A DNA stretch of 64,000 nt from Bryopsis sp. KO-2023 (lineage: Eukaryota > Chlorophyta > Ulvophyceae > Bryopsidales > Bryopsidaceae): NCBI GenBank assembly GCA_030272585.1, contig BSYQ01000010.1:4650001-4714000 (forward strand), given 5' to 3'. This document shows, one piece after another, positions 36,288-48,731 of the stretch. The notes under the pieces were generated by a model. The model was not told the origin of the DNA and ran no database searches. It worked only from the letters and a program-made list of their open reading frames with translations. Both the position numbers and the translations under genes were made by a program. Every line of letters starts with the position of its first letter. Positions within the stretch are counted from its first letter, which is position 1.

Positions 36288-39200
36288 ATGAAACTTACGG
36301 AGCTTCTGGAGCGCCTGGCTGGGGACCAATACATCGAAAAAGATCATATCAGACTTTTGAGAAAACTTGGGGAAGGCGGGTTCGCTGTGGTTGAAAAGGC
36401 TGAACTGGATCATGGAGACGGGAGGGACCCAGAAATTGTGGCGATTAAAACACTCAAACCTGGACTTATTGAAGATGACCAAGATCTGCAGGAATTGATT
36501 CAAGAAGCCAACGTCCTCAGAAAGCTGAAGCAAAGGTCGGTGGTCGGCAATGAAAATATTTTGGTCCAAAACCAGGAATCATGAAATTACTGCGATTAGC
36601 AATTATTTGTTCCATCCACAATGCAGTATTTTGTGGAGAAAATCTATAAATCGGTTGCCAGCACTTTGAGTCCATATTTTTTCAACGTCAAGAAAAAAGC
36701 AGGATAATATCAGCTGTGAAAAAAAAGTCAAGATTTCGAAATGATGATGCGATTTCATGTAGGGGGCGAAACCATTCACTCTGCACCTTTATGGACTTTT
36801 TTTAGATTGGCTTGCAACAATCAAAGGCCGTTTTTTTCATCTTCAGTTTTTGAGGTTCTCTGGGGCTTCAGGTACATCGTCGAGTTCCGAGGGATTGGGT
36901 GTTTAAAAAAGGGATCCGTGAGTGAAATGCGAAGTTCGGTGTTTTTCGCCGAGGAGTACATGGCGGGGGGCTCGTTGAAAGGGGCATTAGTCAGACAAAT
37001 GAAGGCCAAAGCAAGCCAACAAATCTACAGGGCAGAGGATGCCTGGAGGTGGTGCCTTCAAGTTGCTCAAGCTTTAGATTACCTCCATCATTGCAAGCCG
37101 GCAGTCGTACATAGGGACTTAAAACCAGAAAATGTGTTGCTGACTTGCTCAAGCATGGACAAAGCTGAGGTAGGTCTGCAAAACCTGATCCAATGAACCT
37201 ATTCCACTTGTAGGGCTGCCTACATCATGATGTGACAAGGAATTTGGTTTGCTTTCGATGCCTCCAGGCCCACATTGCTGATTTCGGGCTCCACAAGCGA
37301 ATTAACCGAGTGCGGAAAGCTCGAAATGCTTCGTATCGTAGTCTGAACACTTTGCAACCTGAGGTGGAGACCGACAAGGGGGCCTCCGGTTTATTTCACG
37401 ATGTTTCTGGAACCAGAGAGGCCTCCTCTTCCGAACTGGTCAAGAGTGAAAGCTGTGAGAATAGTCCCCCTGGCGGTGCTGCTGCTGGTGGTGGTGGTGG
37501 TGTGAAAACCGGCGGGAAGAAGAAAAAAGTCGTGACCTGGAAGGATCTAGAGACGTCTGATGATGCCGAGGAAGTCGAGGAGACCGACACGGTCCCTGGG
37601 ATTAATGTCGCTCCCTTAGCAATCTCCAATGTACATTCGTCTTCAGGTGGGAGTTGGCACCCAACCAGGCTCAATCGCTCTTCGTCATTACAGTCTGTCC
37701 CGGAGGAGGGCCCCGCGCCGGTAGAGAACTTAGAAATCAGAGCCTTCCCTAGATTTGGTTCTCAGGATTTGCATTCCTCCTCTTTCTCCCCTGTTACGGT
37801 AGTTACTGCGCTGGACCCTCCTGGGGAGAAGCAATTCGAATTAGACGTGGGGGGAGGCGGGGGTTCGGGCTCCGAAGATGGCTCTGATGGGAACGACAGC
37901 TCCACAGAATCGCTGTATTGTGCGGAGCCCCATCAAACCCCGAATTTACTCCAAATGGTCGGTTTAGTGTTAGAACAGGAGTTGCAGGGTGATGGGACCG
38001 ACCCAGGCGAGGCTAGCCCGTCCATATCGGGCTCAGACTTGCTTTCCACCTCCTCCTTGTGCTCTCCATTTGAACACAAGGTTCATGGGGGTGTGGTTGG
38101 GGCTTTGCTAAAGCGAGGGGGCTCCATGGACGAATTTGCTGGACCCGACGAACGCAGTGGAGACCATGCTTCCACCTGCGGAACCTCTCAACAAGAAGAG
38201 GAATTCATGACTAATGGAGAGGAATTCATGACTAATAAGGAGAGTGGTCTCGGTGGTTTAGGTGATGGTGGTGGTGGTGATGACGGCACGAATATGCCGG
38301 AGTCGCCTTTCCTGAGGGGGTCCAAATTCCAGGGGGACACTTCCTTGTCGCCTGAGGTGGACAAGCAGCCCCTTGTCAATTATGGGGTGGAGAGAAGTGA
38401 CGAACTGACCGAATATCCTTCCAATGCTAGTGCAGGGGGCACCAGTTCGTCGGAAATACACTCCGCCTCAGGAAATCATGGAGGATCAGGGGGGCGAGCA
38501 ACTGAGGGCAAGCCGGTGAGAAATGGATGCTCAATTTTCACTTATATTGAGAAATATTCCTGGGACTGTGATTTTTTCCCTTTTTTTGTTTTGGGAGTGT
38601 CTTGAGAGATGGGGTGTGGGGTGGTTCAGTTGAAGAAGGGTGGACTATCACGAGCGGTGGATTCCTTCAAGGTGGCCAACACTCGGAAAGGGAAAGATAG
38701 CACTTGTGGGTATCCGCTCGAGGGCCAGCAGCGAGGAAGCTCCAACGCTCTCGATAGGCTGGAAGAGGATGAGGAAAAACTCGACAAGGTGAGAAAAATG
38801 ACACACATTCGAAATGGTGTTTGTGCTTGGAGTTACTCGCTTTCCAACCGTTTTTCTCTCATTTTCACCTTTTTTTTCTCACCTTTCTCCAACAATTTGC
38901 CCAGAAGAGTATTTTCCTGACCAATGAATGGTAAAACATATTGGTGTTCTATCGACAAATCTAGCTTAATTGAAAAGTTGTTTGTTTGTGCAAGTTTGTC
39001 GTATGTGGAAAATATACACATATATGTATATATATATATATATATATGTATTGTATGTCTGGTGGGCTCCAGCGTAAGGTCAAAAGCGTTTTTGGACTTG
39101 GTTGATGGGTTTCCAAATCTGGTGTGCTAGGTTGTCAGCTTGGCCCCTGATGCTTACTCTTCTGTTCTCTATTCGCTTGGACTGTCTGGCACTGGCGATT

Positions 39201-40022
39201 TGTCAGGCATGGTTGGCAGTCTGATGTATATGGCTCCCGAAGTTGTCAAGGGGGCAAAATACTCGGAAAAGGTAATTGTTCACACTATAGCATGGTTTCT
39301 GGGAGCTGAATGTGTTTGATAAATGTGTGTATTGAGTCTTGTTTTATTTTCGGAAAGTCCCAAGTTCAGTTTTGGATAACAATAGTTCAGTTGGAAAGAA
39401 TTTATAAAGATATGAAAGAGAAAGTACAGCGGTACTGAACATCCCTCCAGAGTGTTTTTCTGTGCGATGATAAGTAGCCAGCTTTTGACTTTTTGCAACG
39501 GACAAGGAAATCTTTGCAAACGAACTTGTTTGTTAGGCTTGTGCCATTGAATTTTTCACTCCGCTGTTTTCTCCCCTGTTTTTTCTGTTCCAACTGGCAG
39601 TTTCCTCCGCTTTTCGATTTGCTCTAGTTTGAAATCTGTGGGGGTTTTCCTTTTTTTCCCAGATCGACGTCTTTTCTTTCGGTCTCATCATGTATGAGCT
39701 ATTCATCGGAAGGCTCACGATCGTTAAAGTTTTGGCAGCGGCATTCACCCCCAAGCAAATGGAACTCGAACTACAAAGGCACGCTCGTCGAGTGGCCAAG
39801 GGCCACAGAGAGCCGATTCCCAAAGAGTGGCCTCAAGCGCTGGCAGAACTAATCCAGGACTGCTGGCACGAGAACCCCGATCGCCGGCCTCGCATGTCAG
39901 ACGTGATAATTCGCTTGAAAGAGCTAGAGACGATCGGAGTCATTGATGAGATGGAGGACCTATTTCTCAGTCAACTGAAATCGCGGGGAGGCGGCCACTG
40001 GCGTTGTTGTACAATTGCTTGA
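36288..40022 (+). CDS. TKL/Raf-like protein kinase with ~496-residue insertion in the activation segment
   Basis: Six exons join exactly in phase: 36288-36535, 36872-37169, 37268-38515, 38630-38788, 39131-39271 and 39663-40022, giving 817 residues. Kinase motifs in order: glycine loop LGEGGFAVV, VAIKTLKPG with the Lys, helix C QELIQEANVL, hinge FAEEYMAGGSL, HRDLKPENVLL, ADFGLHKRI at about residue 187, GSLMYMAPEVV at about 686, IDVFSFGLIMYELFIG, and a C-lobe end with NPDRRPRMSDVI. The DFG-to-APE distance is therefore about 496 residues where 20-35 is usual. The insert is acidic, Ser/Gly-rich and low in hydrophobics, has a small internal repeat (EEFMTNGEEFMTNKE) and a basic patch (GGKKKKVV), and spans three exons. 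More 5' exons are possible upstream of 36288. Its substrate is unknown. Confidence 0.88.
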
Positions 40023-43000
40023 GTGTGAGAGAATTGGGTGCTGGGAAAAGACAGCCATCGAACGAGTTTCGATTGGCAGTGGTTTTCTTTGCATTTTTTT
40101 TTTTTTTTATAAATCTGTGTGGAAAATGCCGGCGAAGTTCGGCTAAACATCAGGTGCAATGATGCTTTCCCACCCCGGGAGGGGGAGGGTGGGGGGGGGG
40201 ATTCCGGGGTTAGCTCCCAATTTCTTTAACGGGTTTTCACGACTTGAGAGTCTAGAAGGGAGTGTTTTTTAGTTCGCTAAAAATATTATGAGAGTTTGTA
40301 CATGTAGCAACAAGAAGGGGTATATCTGGTGAGGTTTTTTTTTTCTTTTCTTTCCGAGTTTCTTAGGAAGACAAAATGAATGGGATTTCTTGAGCGGAGC
40401 GGCAATTCAAGAATAAAGGTTTGAAACAAAAATGGCAGTTTTGTATTGTGGTTGGTTTTCACATGGAGTGAGTGAAGGAAATACCCCCCTTTTTTTTTTT
40501 CGGTCAGAATTGTAGTGTGCAGGAGAATCGGGGAACTCTGTGATCAGCAGTGTAACTACGCTGGAGGCTCCGTCGATTGCGTTCGCTACGGAATTGAGCC
40601 TACTTTCAGAATTTTTCTCACTCGATTGCTCAGAAATTGTTGAAACTCTTTTTTTTATTTTTTTGTGTAATTCGGGTGGTTTGGGGGAAGGGGGGTTTTC
40701 TCGACATTGTTTTAATAACACTGTTGATTCTCTTTGATTGGCCAGTCATGAAAAATCAAAAATTGAAGAATGCTGAATGTGTAGTTTGGTCGTGCTGTTC
40801 TGACAAGTTTGTTTCTGCTTTTATTCTTTTAAAAGTAAAATAATACAAAGTAAAAAATACACATTTGCCCAACAGGATTAAATACCACTTCAACCCGTCT
40901 GGTGGCATTCCCTCCACACAGCCCCCCTACCATTAGGTCAAGAGTAAGGACAAAGTAACAAGGGGTGTTTTGCAAGATAGGGTAGATATCGACCACTGGT
41001 GAAGCCATACCTTTACAATAAGACGTTCAATACAATCAAATTCCACCTCAAAGTCCTCCACTTCCTCTCCAATCACCCCACGATTACATAATCACATGCG
41101 CAGACTATCCATGGGTTTTCTACACGACTGATATTGATATCGTGTGATTATTTTTCCATACATTTCCATGCATACCGCAACGTCGCAGGGCCCAGCTGTT
41201 TACGGGACAAAAAAGTGGCTGCTTGGTGCTCGGAGCAACAACCAGGTGCGACAGAGAGGAACGGGTGCCCACTTTTCAATGAACCCGTTGACGCGAAGTT
41301 TGCATTCCTGTCAGTCCAAAGCTGCGATGCATTCACCGATGATGATGATGTTACCAACTTTCTGTGTTCAGGACACAGCCAGAGAGGCCCCTGCCAGTTG
41401 AAGGACATATTTGTATTTGGGGGGCAAATATGGTCTGTGGATAGGGAACCCTGCATTCTGTCAGGTACATGCATGATGGCATTCCATTCATATAATTTCA
41501 CTGCAATTAGTTGTCATTGACAACATTGAACCCTTAGGCTCGGGAATTTCTGATTTGTTCTCAGTTGTACCTATTGGAGTGCCCCGCCTGTGCAGACATC
41601 CAAAGTTGTGAGTAGCTCATGATGTGAACGGCATGTGGCACTCTGAGGACCACCACTTTTTGATGCAAAATAGTGCCACTCTTTAATGATAATTAACCCT
41701 GAAAGTTGAGATCAAGTTTTTATCAAGTGCATCCCATCGACTGGTCTCTGTCATGGTTCAGGAGGTAGCAGATCTCCGCTGGAGTCACCAAACCCCAGGA
41801 GGACCAGTGCATGGGGTCCTTTCTGTTTTCCAAGGAAAGGCTACGGAAAGCACCAAAGCAGGTGGCATCGCTACTCTGGCGGCAGGGGTTCGGTATCTCC
41901 AGTGGAGATCCGCTACCTCAGGGATGCTGGAGGTGGTGAATACTTGGTTCGGTGACGTCCTGGCCACGTGCCAGCAGCGTGACGTACCGGCCAAGGACTT
42001 GAAGCTCCCCGTTCACGCTGGCTGGGCCGAGAAACTCCTCGCTCACAACTCCTCAGCAGCAAGCATGGCTTACACTGTCTTCTGACCTCGGGTCATGTGC
42101 TGAGGAGGAGGAGGGTTGGGTCATTTTCGGAAGGATCACATTGTGTCCAAGAACAAAGTTTGTATAACATTTTTTTCTTTTCATGTATGGGCCTGGGATC
42201 AACAGGGGGGGGCCAAGTTGTGGATTCCCTGTCCTGCAGGACTGTGGACTGGAGAACTGAGCTCCAGAAGAAGTTCATTCACACTGTTCTGACACTGTTG
42301 TGATCAAGCTCAGCCGGATTACTGAGAAATTTTGTCGAGGTCTGGTTGAATTCTTTCTTTGTCATCTGGGGTGGATGATGGATGCATATTTTTGTTTCGA
42401 TCAGTGGAGGATGAGTCGGGGCCAATTCGTCCATTAGCCCATCAGGTTTGACAGCAATGATATGGGATTCCTTTGCTTGGTGATTCGACCAGCGGCTGTT
42501 AGAAATTCTTCTGACGGCATTGGAACCCAAGACACAGCCCCCCAGAAACAGGAAGGGAGCAACCTTGATTGAATAGTGTGGGTGGCAAGGGGGCTACTCG
42601 AGGCCCTCGATTGACTTCAAACCCCCCACACCTTCCTCCAGCCCAACTACAGCAAAGGTCACCATCGATTGGGAGGACGTGGTTTCTGAATGGTTGTTTT
42701 TTCCCCCCATTTCCATTGGCACTTTTTCCCCCAACTTTCGATGATTCAAGTTTTAACATTTGGAACATAACATTGACTTATCTCCTCCACCCGTATCGTT
42801 CCATGCATCACGACTAGCACCATCATCATTTGTCCACTGTGGCATGTGGGGAGCTTTTTGCTGGGCAGTGTTCTTTGGTCCAAAAGAAGAGAGCACCAGT
42901 GGTGTTGAAGAAGACACTATTAAACCCTTCTGACAGTTTCTCAATCTGATTGTGAGGGGAAATCCTGTGAAGATGCTTTGCTTTACTGCATTGAAGGTAG

Positions 43001-44167
43001 CCAAAAGTGCGCCAATCAACACATAAGTTGAGAAAAGCATGCGAGCCTTTTCGCTCAGTAGTGTAAATATATATCAATGCCCAAATATCAACACAAAATG
43101 CAGGATTACAATCTTATTATTTTCCACTTCAAAAACCACTACATCACTCTCCCCCAGTGAAAATACAAAGAAATAGAACTATTTTTTAAAAAAGCTCTTT
43201 TTCATAAGATGGGTTTGAAACCACACTGCGACACACAGCGACAGATAGAAAAGACTGGATGTTTTGAGATGAAGGAGGGACGTTGGGACCATTAATGTTT
43301 TGAAGATGGCAATTGTGTGAGTATTTAGCGTTCGCATTCACTGTCCTGGGCTCTGGTGGGGAGTTCCATTTCACGGTGCGATCAGGAATGGCTCAGCGCG
43401 GGGAGGTACGTTCTGTTCTACGTCCTGGACTTGTCAGGTTTCCTCTGGAATCTCGAACGCTGCTCGAGATAATTACGCGTATTTACTTCACAGGCCAGAC
43501 GCTTCTTCTGGGTGCTTTTTTTAGCTTGCTTTGAATTCGGGGATGGAGGTCTCCTTACCTCAGATTTATTTCCTCACAGCAACATCAGAAAATGAAATAA
43601 TGCACCCACCAAAAAAAACAGGAAAAAAAGAAAGATCCATGTGGCCAATGGCCAGGATTCCTTCTGTCGCAAAACATACTATAGAATATATTGGTATTGA
43701 AACAATGGGTTTAGGGGTGACTCTGACGGAGGTTTTGAGTTCTGTTTTTTTTTTTTTTTCTTCTTGGTTTAAATAATAGGTACATATTTTTGGTGTGAAT
43801 TTGTGATTGTAGAGGAAATGGACTTTTGGACAATCGCCTCCAAGACAACCACAGAGGGATCCACAAGTGTCGTACCCAAGCCATTACTCACAAACACCGA
43901 ACAGGCCTCGGTATGCCTCAACATTACCATACAACAAAAATGCCAACAAAGATGCGGATGCCTTGATGAGCTGTCAGACATCAAGACATATGAGCTTTCT
44001 TTTCTCAAAATTCGATACAGCATTGCCGAGTCATCAAAAAGTTTGACACATAGCAGGATTGGACAACACATGGTTCTTTCGATGCCCTAGATGTTATAAC
44101 AGCTGTCCACTTGTGGAGGTTTTGGACTGAGGAAGATTATTACTAGCACCTTGAATAAGAGGTCATA
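40023..44167. other. 4.1-kb region without a recognised gene
   Basis: It holds the kinase 3' region and the upstream region of the NUP42-like gene. A 110-codon plus-strand open stretch at 41753-42085 reads protein-like (LEVVNTWFGDVLATCQQRDV) and follows a TTCAG acceptor, but has no partner exons and overlaps an inverted repeat. Exon-like stretches on the minus strand near 42,800-43,050 and a short ATG with a GTACGT donor at 43389-43406 could not be joined to anything. Confidence 0.4.
41762..41919. repeat. Imperfect inverted repeat, 35-bp arms
   Basis: Arms 41762-41796 and 41885-41919 pair at 30 of 35 positions (core GAGATCYGCTACCTC / GAGGTAGCAGATCTC), with an 88-base spacer. Each arm also contains a small palindrome (CTCCRSYGGAG). 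Confidence 0.8.
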
Positions 44168-46203
44168 ATGTTCTGCAGGCCTTCGGATAAATCGGTGTTT
44201 GAGAAGGATTTGAAAGATGAGCGGCCCTTGTGGGTTTTGAGTGTGTATGGGGAGCCTTCGAAAGCGAGACTGTTTGGGCATGACACCAGCTTTGAAGAGG
44301 TCAGACTTCATGAGATGAGTTTGAAGGCGGCGGGGTGCCCTGTCGAACAGGTTGGTTGCAGCACGCAGTGGATTCTTAAAAAAGATCTGAATGCAGATGA
44401 TATTGTGTACCTCGTGGTTGAAAATCTCTGCGATAAAAGTGTTGAAAAATCGACCCGCTTGCTCGTCCTTTTAATACCAACACCGATCGCCATTTTTGAA
44501 CGATTCAGATCTCGAGATAGCTTTGGTGCTCACTCAGTGTCGAAGCAGTCATAATTTCATTTTCCCTATTGATATGTTCATGCCTTAGTAAAAACTCAGT
44601 CCTATTTTCATGAAGGATTTCCGTATATAGCTGTTGGTGTCTTTCCCAAATGCCCAATTGTGAGTTTTTTTGCCCCAAAATTTGTCTTGTTAAGGAGCTT
44701 CCTTTCTTTTTGTGGCTAATGCACAGATAGCTGCAGAAACAGATGGGTATCGACACCAAGCGATGAGGGTCATTGAGGGGTTTTTGGACCATGTGAGTGC
44801 ACGATATTCTCCAAAAGCTGAAACATAAAGATGGGAGAAACAAGTAGCCTTATCCTGTCGAACAACGGTGGATATGTTCAAAAAGAACCCCCTCTGAATT
44901 AAACACCCCTCCGATTTCATGAGAGAGAGAAAAGGGATGCCCCCTGCGATGTTTGTGACCCTTCTGTATGTTCGAGGTCTGCCTCAGATGCTGCTTGTTT
45001 TACTGATTTTCTTTCGGGTGTACGATCGTGAAGAGGAGAAGGATCGAAGGAGGGCCCCAACAGACTATGTCTCCTCGGGGTAAATGGAGTTTCGGAGCGA
45101 CGCCAGGTGGAAGGAGTCCGGCCCGTGGTCACCATTTTCCGCAAGGAAATCAAACAAATCAGTACTATAACTCGCAGAGAGGAGGAGGGATTCCTTATGG
45201 ATCTCCTGGGAGAAGCACCCACCACCCACCACCTCCTCCTAGACAAGGTATGGATTACGTAAAACAAAATATAACACTTGGAAGAGGAGAGAATTGGGGC
45301 AATTGTTTGCAATGATGATAACACCCAGTCATTCGAGGAGAATTTGATGCATAAACCTCGTCCTCCCACACCCAATTTTGGTCAAGTACGTTCAGCTATG
45401 TCTGTCTTTTCATTTCATTGCCCAGTGGTAAAGGTGGTTTTCCCGTTTTAGATTTTCAGCGGGTGCCTTACGCATCCCCTCGAGGTTCGACCCAACAAGC
45501 CCAAAGCCGACCTCCTCAATTCAAGAGTGCATTGTTTGGTGCAAGTCCTAGTGCTGCCGAAGCCTTTTCAAACTCGCAAAAGCCGTCCGGTAAGAATAAT
45601 TGTTTGTTCTCCAGTGGTCAGTGACGAAAACCCTGGCAGTGTTCATTGCCGAATTTTGAATTGAAGAAACAGATTTATCCACATGTTGAATTGTTTGTGG
45701 AAGGGTTTGTGGAAGGGAAAAGGTAGAATATGAGGCAATGCATTCTCAGGAAAAAGGATTGGTGGCTGCATCGTAGCAATAGATTGAACAACACTATTCC
45801 CCATCGGCAAGGACGCAAGTGATAGAAAATTAGCTGTATGTGTGGTGGTACTTTTGCCCAGGTGCAGGTGTTGGCAACTCTGGTGTGGGGATTTCTATTC
45901 AAGCATCCACAGAAAACAAGCAAGATTCGGGGAATGTCCAAAATGCAGGCGATGGAGCGATGCAAACCGGAGAAGAAGGGAATCCCTGGCTGGCTGTAGA
46001 GTTCAAAGACAAGGCGAGTTTTTGCACTGCTCGTCTGAAAATTGCCCCCCAAAAGCTGAAGAGAATCAAACTGGACAGGTGGAAGATATTTGTGGGAGGG
46101 GGATTCATTGTTGAGGTGAAAGTAATGAAAACTTTTTGCTGTGGTGTTGATTGTGCAGATCCCGGAGGAGCCCCCTCCAGAAGAATACATCAAGGCAGTT
46201 TAG
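44168..46203 (+). CDS. NUP42: NUP42/CG1-like FG nucleoporin
   Basis: Exons 44168-44350, about 45041-45247, about 45451-45591, about 45862-46114 and 46160-46203 join in phase. The first carries the family block ERPLWVLSVYG followed by GHDTSFEEVRLHEMSL, recalling the W-x-L-x-x-YG and D-x-S-x-EE-x-R segment of plant NUP42-like proteins. The middle exons are FG/GSP-rich and disordered (GKWSFGATPGGRSPARG, KSALFGASPSAAEAFS). The last exon gives the short conserved end IPEEPPPEEYIKAV, which in the family contacts the mRNA-export helicase Dbp5/LOS4 at the cytoplasmic pore filaments. The CCCH zinc finger found at the N-terminus of many relatives was not found upstream. The join between exon 4 and the end may hide one more small intron. 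A TGTAA lies about 110 bases past the stop. Confidence 0.7.
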
Positions 46204-46596
46204 AGGATGGTTGTTTATATGATAGAAACACAGTTGGCAGAGTGGAATCAACAAGAGGATCAAATAGAAGCGATTCAGATCGGGAAAACAAAGGTTCAGA
46301 TTGTAGCTTTGGATTGTAAAGTATAGCCGTGAGTTAATGGCTTTTTCTCTGGCCCCCACACCAACAGTTCTGAGAAGTGAATTCACCTCACATTGATCCT
46401 CCAGCATGTGCAAACTCAATACCCCTCCCACCTGATGCATTTCTTCTGCCATTTGGTGGACCAGAAAAAATTGACTGAAAACTACAGGCCACTCGAATTC
46501 CTACCAATTCCATATCAAAATTCATCCCCCAAAACAATCACAAAACTGTGCCAATTCCTTGGCATCCTTTCACTTTTTCTTTCCTAGCGAACAAGG
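46204..46596. other. Short spacer between convergent NUP42-like and tafazzin genes
   Basis: 393 bases that must serve both 3' ends. No gene is seen. Confidence 0.5.
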
Positions 46597-47839
46597 TCAG
46601 GATGGATTTGATAGAGTCTGATCTCGATTTGGCTTGGCGTTTTCCTCCATCTTCTTTAGAGAAGTTTCAATCCTCTGCGTGATTTCCTGCCAGGCTTCAT
46701 GGGGGTTTCCTTTTTGGTTGCACTTGCAGGTGAGGTCTGACAAGTCAATAGGTTCCCCGATGACCACCTCCACTTGATTTCCAGCCCTAGGAAATCTTGC
46801 CTTGTTTGGCATCACTGCTCCCATGCCGGAATGAAAGAACGGAAGCACTATTGCAGCACTAAACAAAATAATAATTAAACAAAAAATCAAGGGAAACAAG
46901 TCACTTCCTCCACTTTTTTGGGTTTTTGGCTCAATTTCATGTTGAAAAAAGTGGTGGTCCAAACTCACGCACTGCGATTTCTCAAAAAGCTTCGCACTCG
47001 TTGCAAATGTTGTGCATCCAGTTTCAGGATTTATTTTCAATTTCCAAGCTACTTTACTCCCAATGAAGGTTGGGATTTTTCTTTCTTTTTCTCATTTTAT
47101 TAAACCCCTCGACAAAGAAAATTTGTTCTCACCTGCCATCCTCCTTCAGCGAATCGCACACCATTTTGCCAACACCCCATTTCATTGGCAAGACTTTGCC
47201 AGTGAAAGAAACCCGACCTTCAGGAAACACGTGGGCCCAATCCCCCCGTTTCACCATCTCAGCCACTTGATGCAAAGATGGCTGGTCCAGGCCGCCACCC
47301 CGTTCCACAGGAAGTGTTTTTCCTGTGATGAAGAACTGTCTAACCAGCAAACCCTCTGATCAGATAAGCAAGGAAAGAACTCTGCACATTCTCAACATTT
47401 TCAAATCACCCAGTGAATCGAGCTGAAGCCACGTCGATGGATTCTGAAAAAAGGACCAGTGTTCCAGTTTAACAATTTCAACACCTCCAAGTTCACCCAA
47501 CATCATCACCAATAAGCATACACAGACAAAACCCACATTCCACTGACGAAGAATCGTACATCCATGGCAGGTATGCTGCACAGTGTTACTATATCCAGAT
47601 GGAGATGTTCACACTAAATGCATTATAAGTGTGTTCAATTCACGCACCGTAGGAACTCGTTTCTGAAACAGATATCAGCAGCGCAAAAAGTCCAACGGAT
47701 CCCACCATATTTGCCCTCTTGAAGGAAGTAGCTCCAAGGCACCAGGTTAGAGACAACCCCTGGATCATCAAATGTGCTGTTCAATGGCAAAATATCGATC
47801 CGTCAATCAATCAATCCACCCTTCACTCCCCCCCAAAAA

Positions 47840-47879
<40 letters not shown>

Positions 47880-48401
47880 AAAATAGATGCAGCAGGCTAG
47901 ATGTACATGGATGATTACACCCTCTATTTTTCAAATTTTCAGGAACTGGGATCATCTCTTGATCTAATTTGGAATAGAGCACATCACTGCATTCTTCCTG
48001 AGGCAACAGAAAATCACCAATTCCACAAAGCACTAGCAATATGGACTTGGGCAGCGCCACAGAAATGCAGTGTCTCTCGATTGTCGTTCTCACCTTGTGT
48101 GGTTGCACACTGTTATCAGCCCCACCCCCTCGGGCCTACGCATCGCCAACTCGTGCATCCTCGCTTCGTTCACGAACGTCGTCGAGTTCATTACGTGCAG
48201 CACCGCTTTGCTGAACAGCGAAACCAACCCCAAAGTAATAGTCCTTCCAGTTTTTCCCCAAGGAATCGCAGTGTAGTCAGGAATATCAGGGTCCACCACA
48301 CTATCCATCAAGTCGCTTTCTGTTCGGGAAAGACGAGGAGGCTGGAGCAACGTTGCAGAGCGAGACGACGTTCTTTCGTTGGAGGGCGAGCCTCTTGTCA
48401 C
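46597..48401 (-). CDS. TAZ: Tafazzin (cardiolipin-remodelling phospholipid-lysophospholipid transacylase)
   Basis: Four exons (48401-48094, 47776-47648, 47339-47133, 46858-46597) join in phase to 301 residues. The acyltransferase HX4D motif is created across the first intron: NHT and STFDDP join to NHTSTFDDP. KYGGIRWTFCAADICF matches the tafazzin segment after it. QFFITGKTLPVERGGG, then GDWAHVFPEGRVSF with motif III (FPEG), KWGVGKMVCDSL, and AIVLPFFHSGMGAVMPN complete the family pattern. VEVVIGEPIDLSDL and a charged helix end the protein. Tafazzin acts at the mitochondrial membranes, exchanging acyl chains of cardiolipin. A TA dinucleotide repeat (47841-47878) lies in the first intron. The gene is head-to-head with the 411-residue gene at 48732, with 330 bases between the ATGs. 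Confidence 0.95.
47841..47878 (+). repeat. (TA)n microsatellite in tafazzin intron 1
   Basis: A run of alternating T and A with one GTATA interruption, on the + strand. Confidence 0.9.
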
Positions 48402-48731
48402 TCTTTTGAGAAGGATCGGAGAGTGTAAAATTTGTCTGTACGCAATGTAGATTCTGGCATGTTCTGAAATTGTTCCGTGGATATTTTGGTCGTGGCGGCC
48501 CTGGGCTCCACTGGGGCTGGAGAGATTCGATAGCAGCTGTCTCGTGTGAGGAACGAGCAGATTTCGCTATCGGAGTGGAGGAACCTCACCAAGAGTCACC
48601 AAAGATAGGCCTGGACGTCGCATTCGCGTTGGATACACGACGCATACAACTGACCAAATGCATACGGACGCATCTGCTCGAACGTTACGCGAATTCAGAG
48701 CAACCCTGTGCCGCGGAATTTGAGCGCAAGA
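48402..48731. promoter_or_regulatory. Divergent spacer, tafazzin / 411-residue gene
   Basis: 330 bases between opposite start codons, presumably a shared promoter region. No specific element is claimed. Confidence 0.45.
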
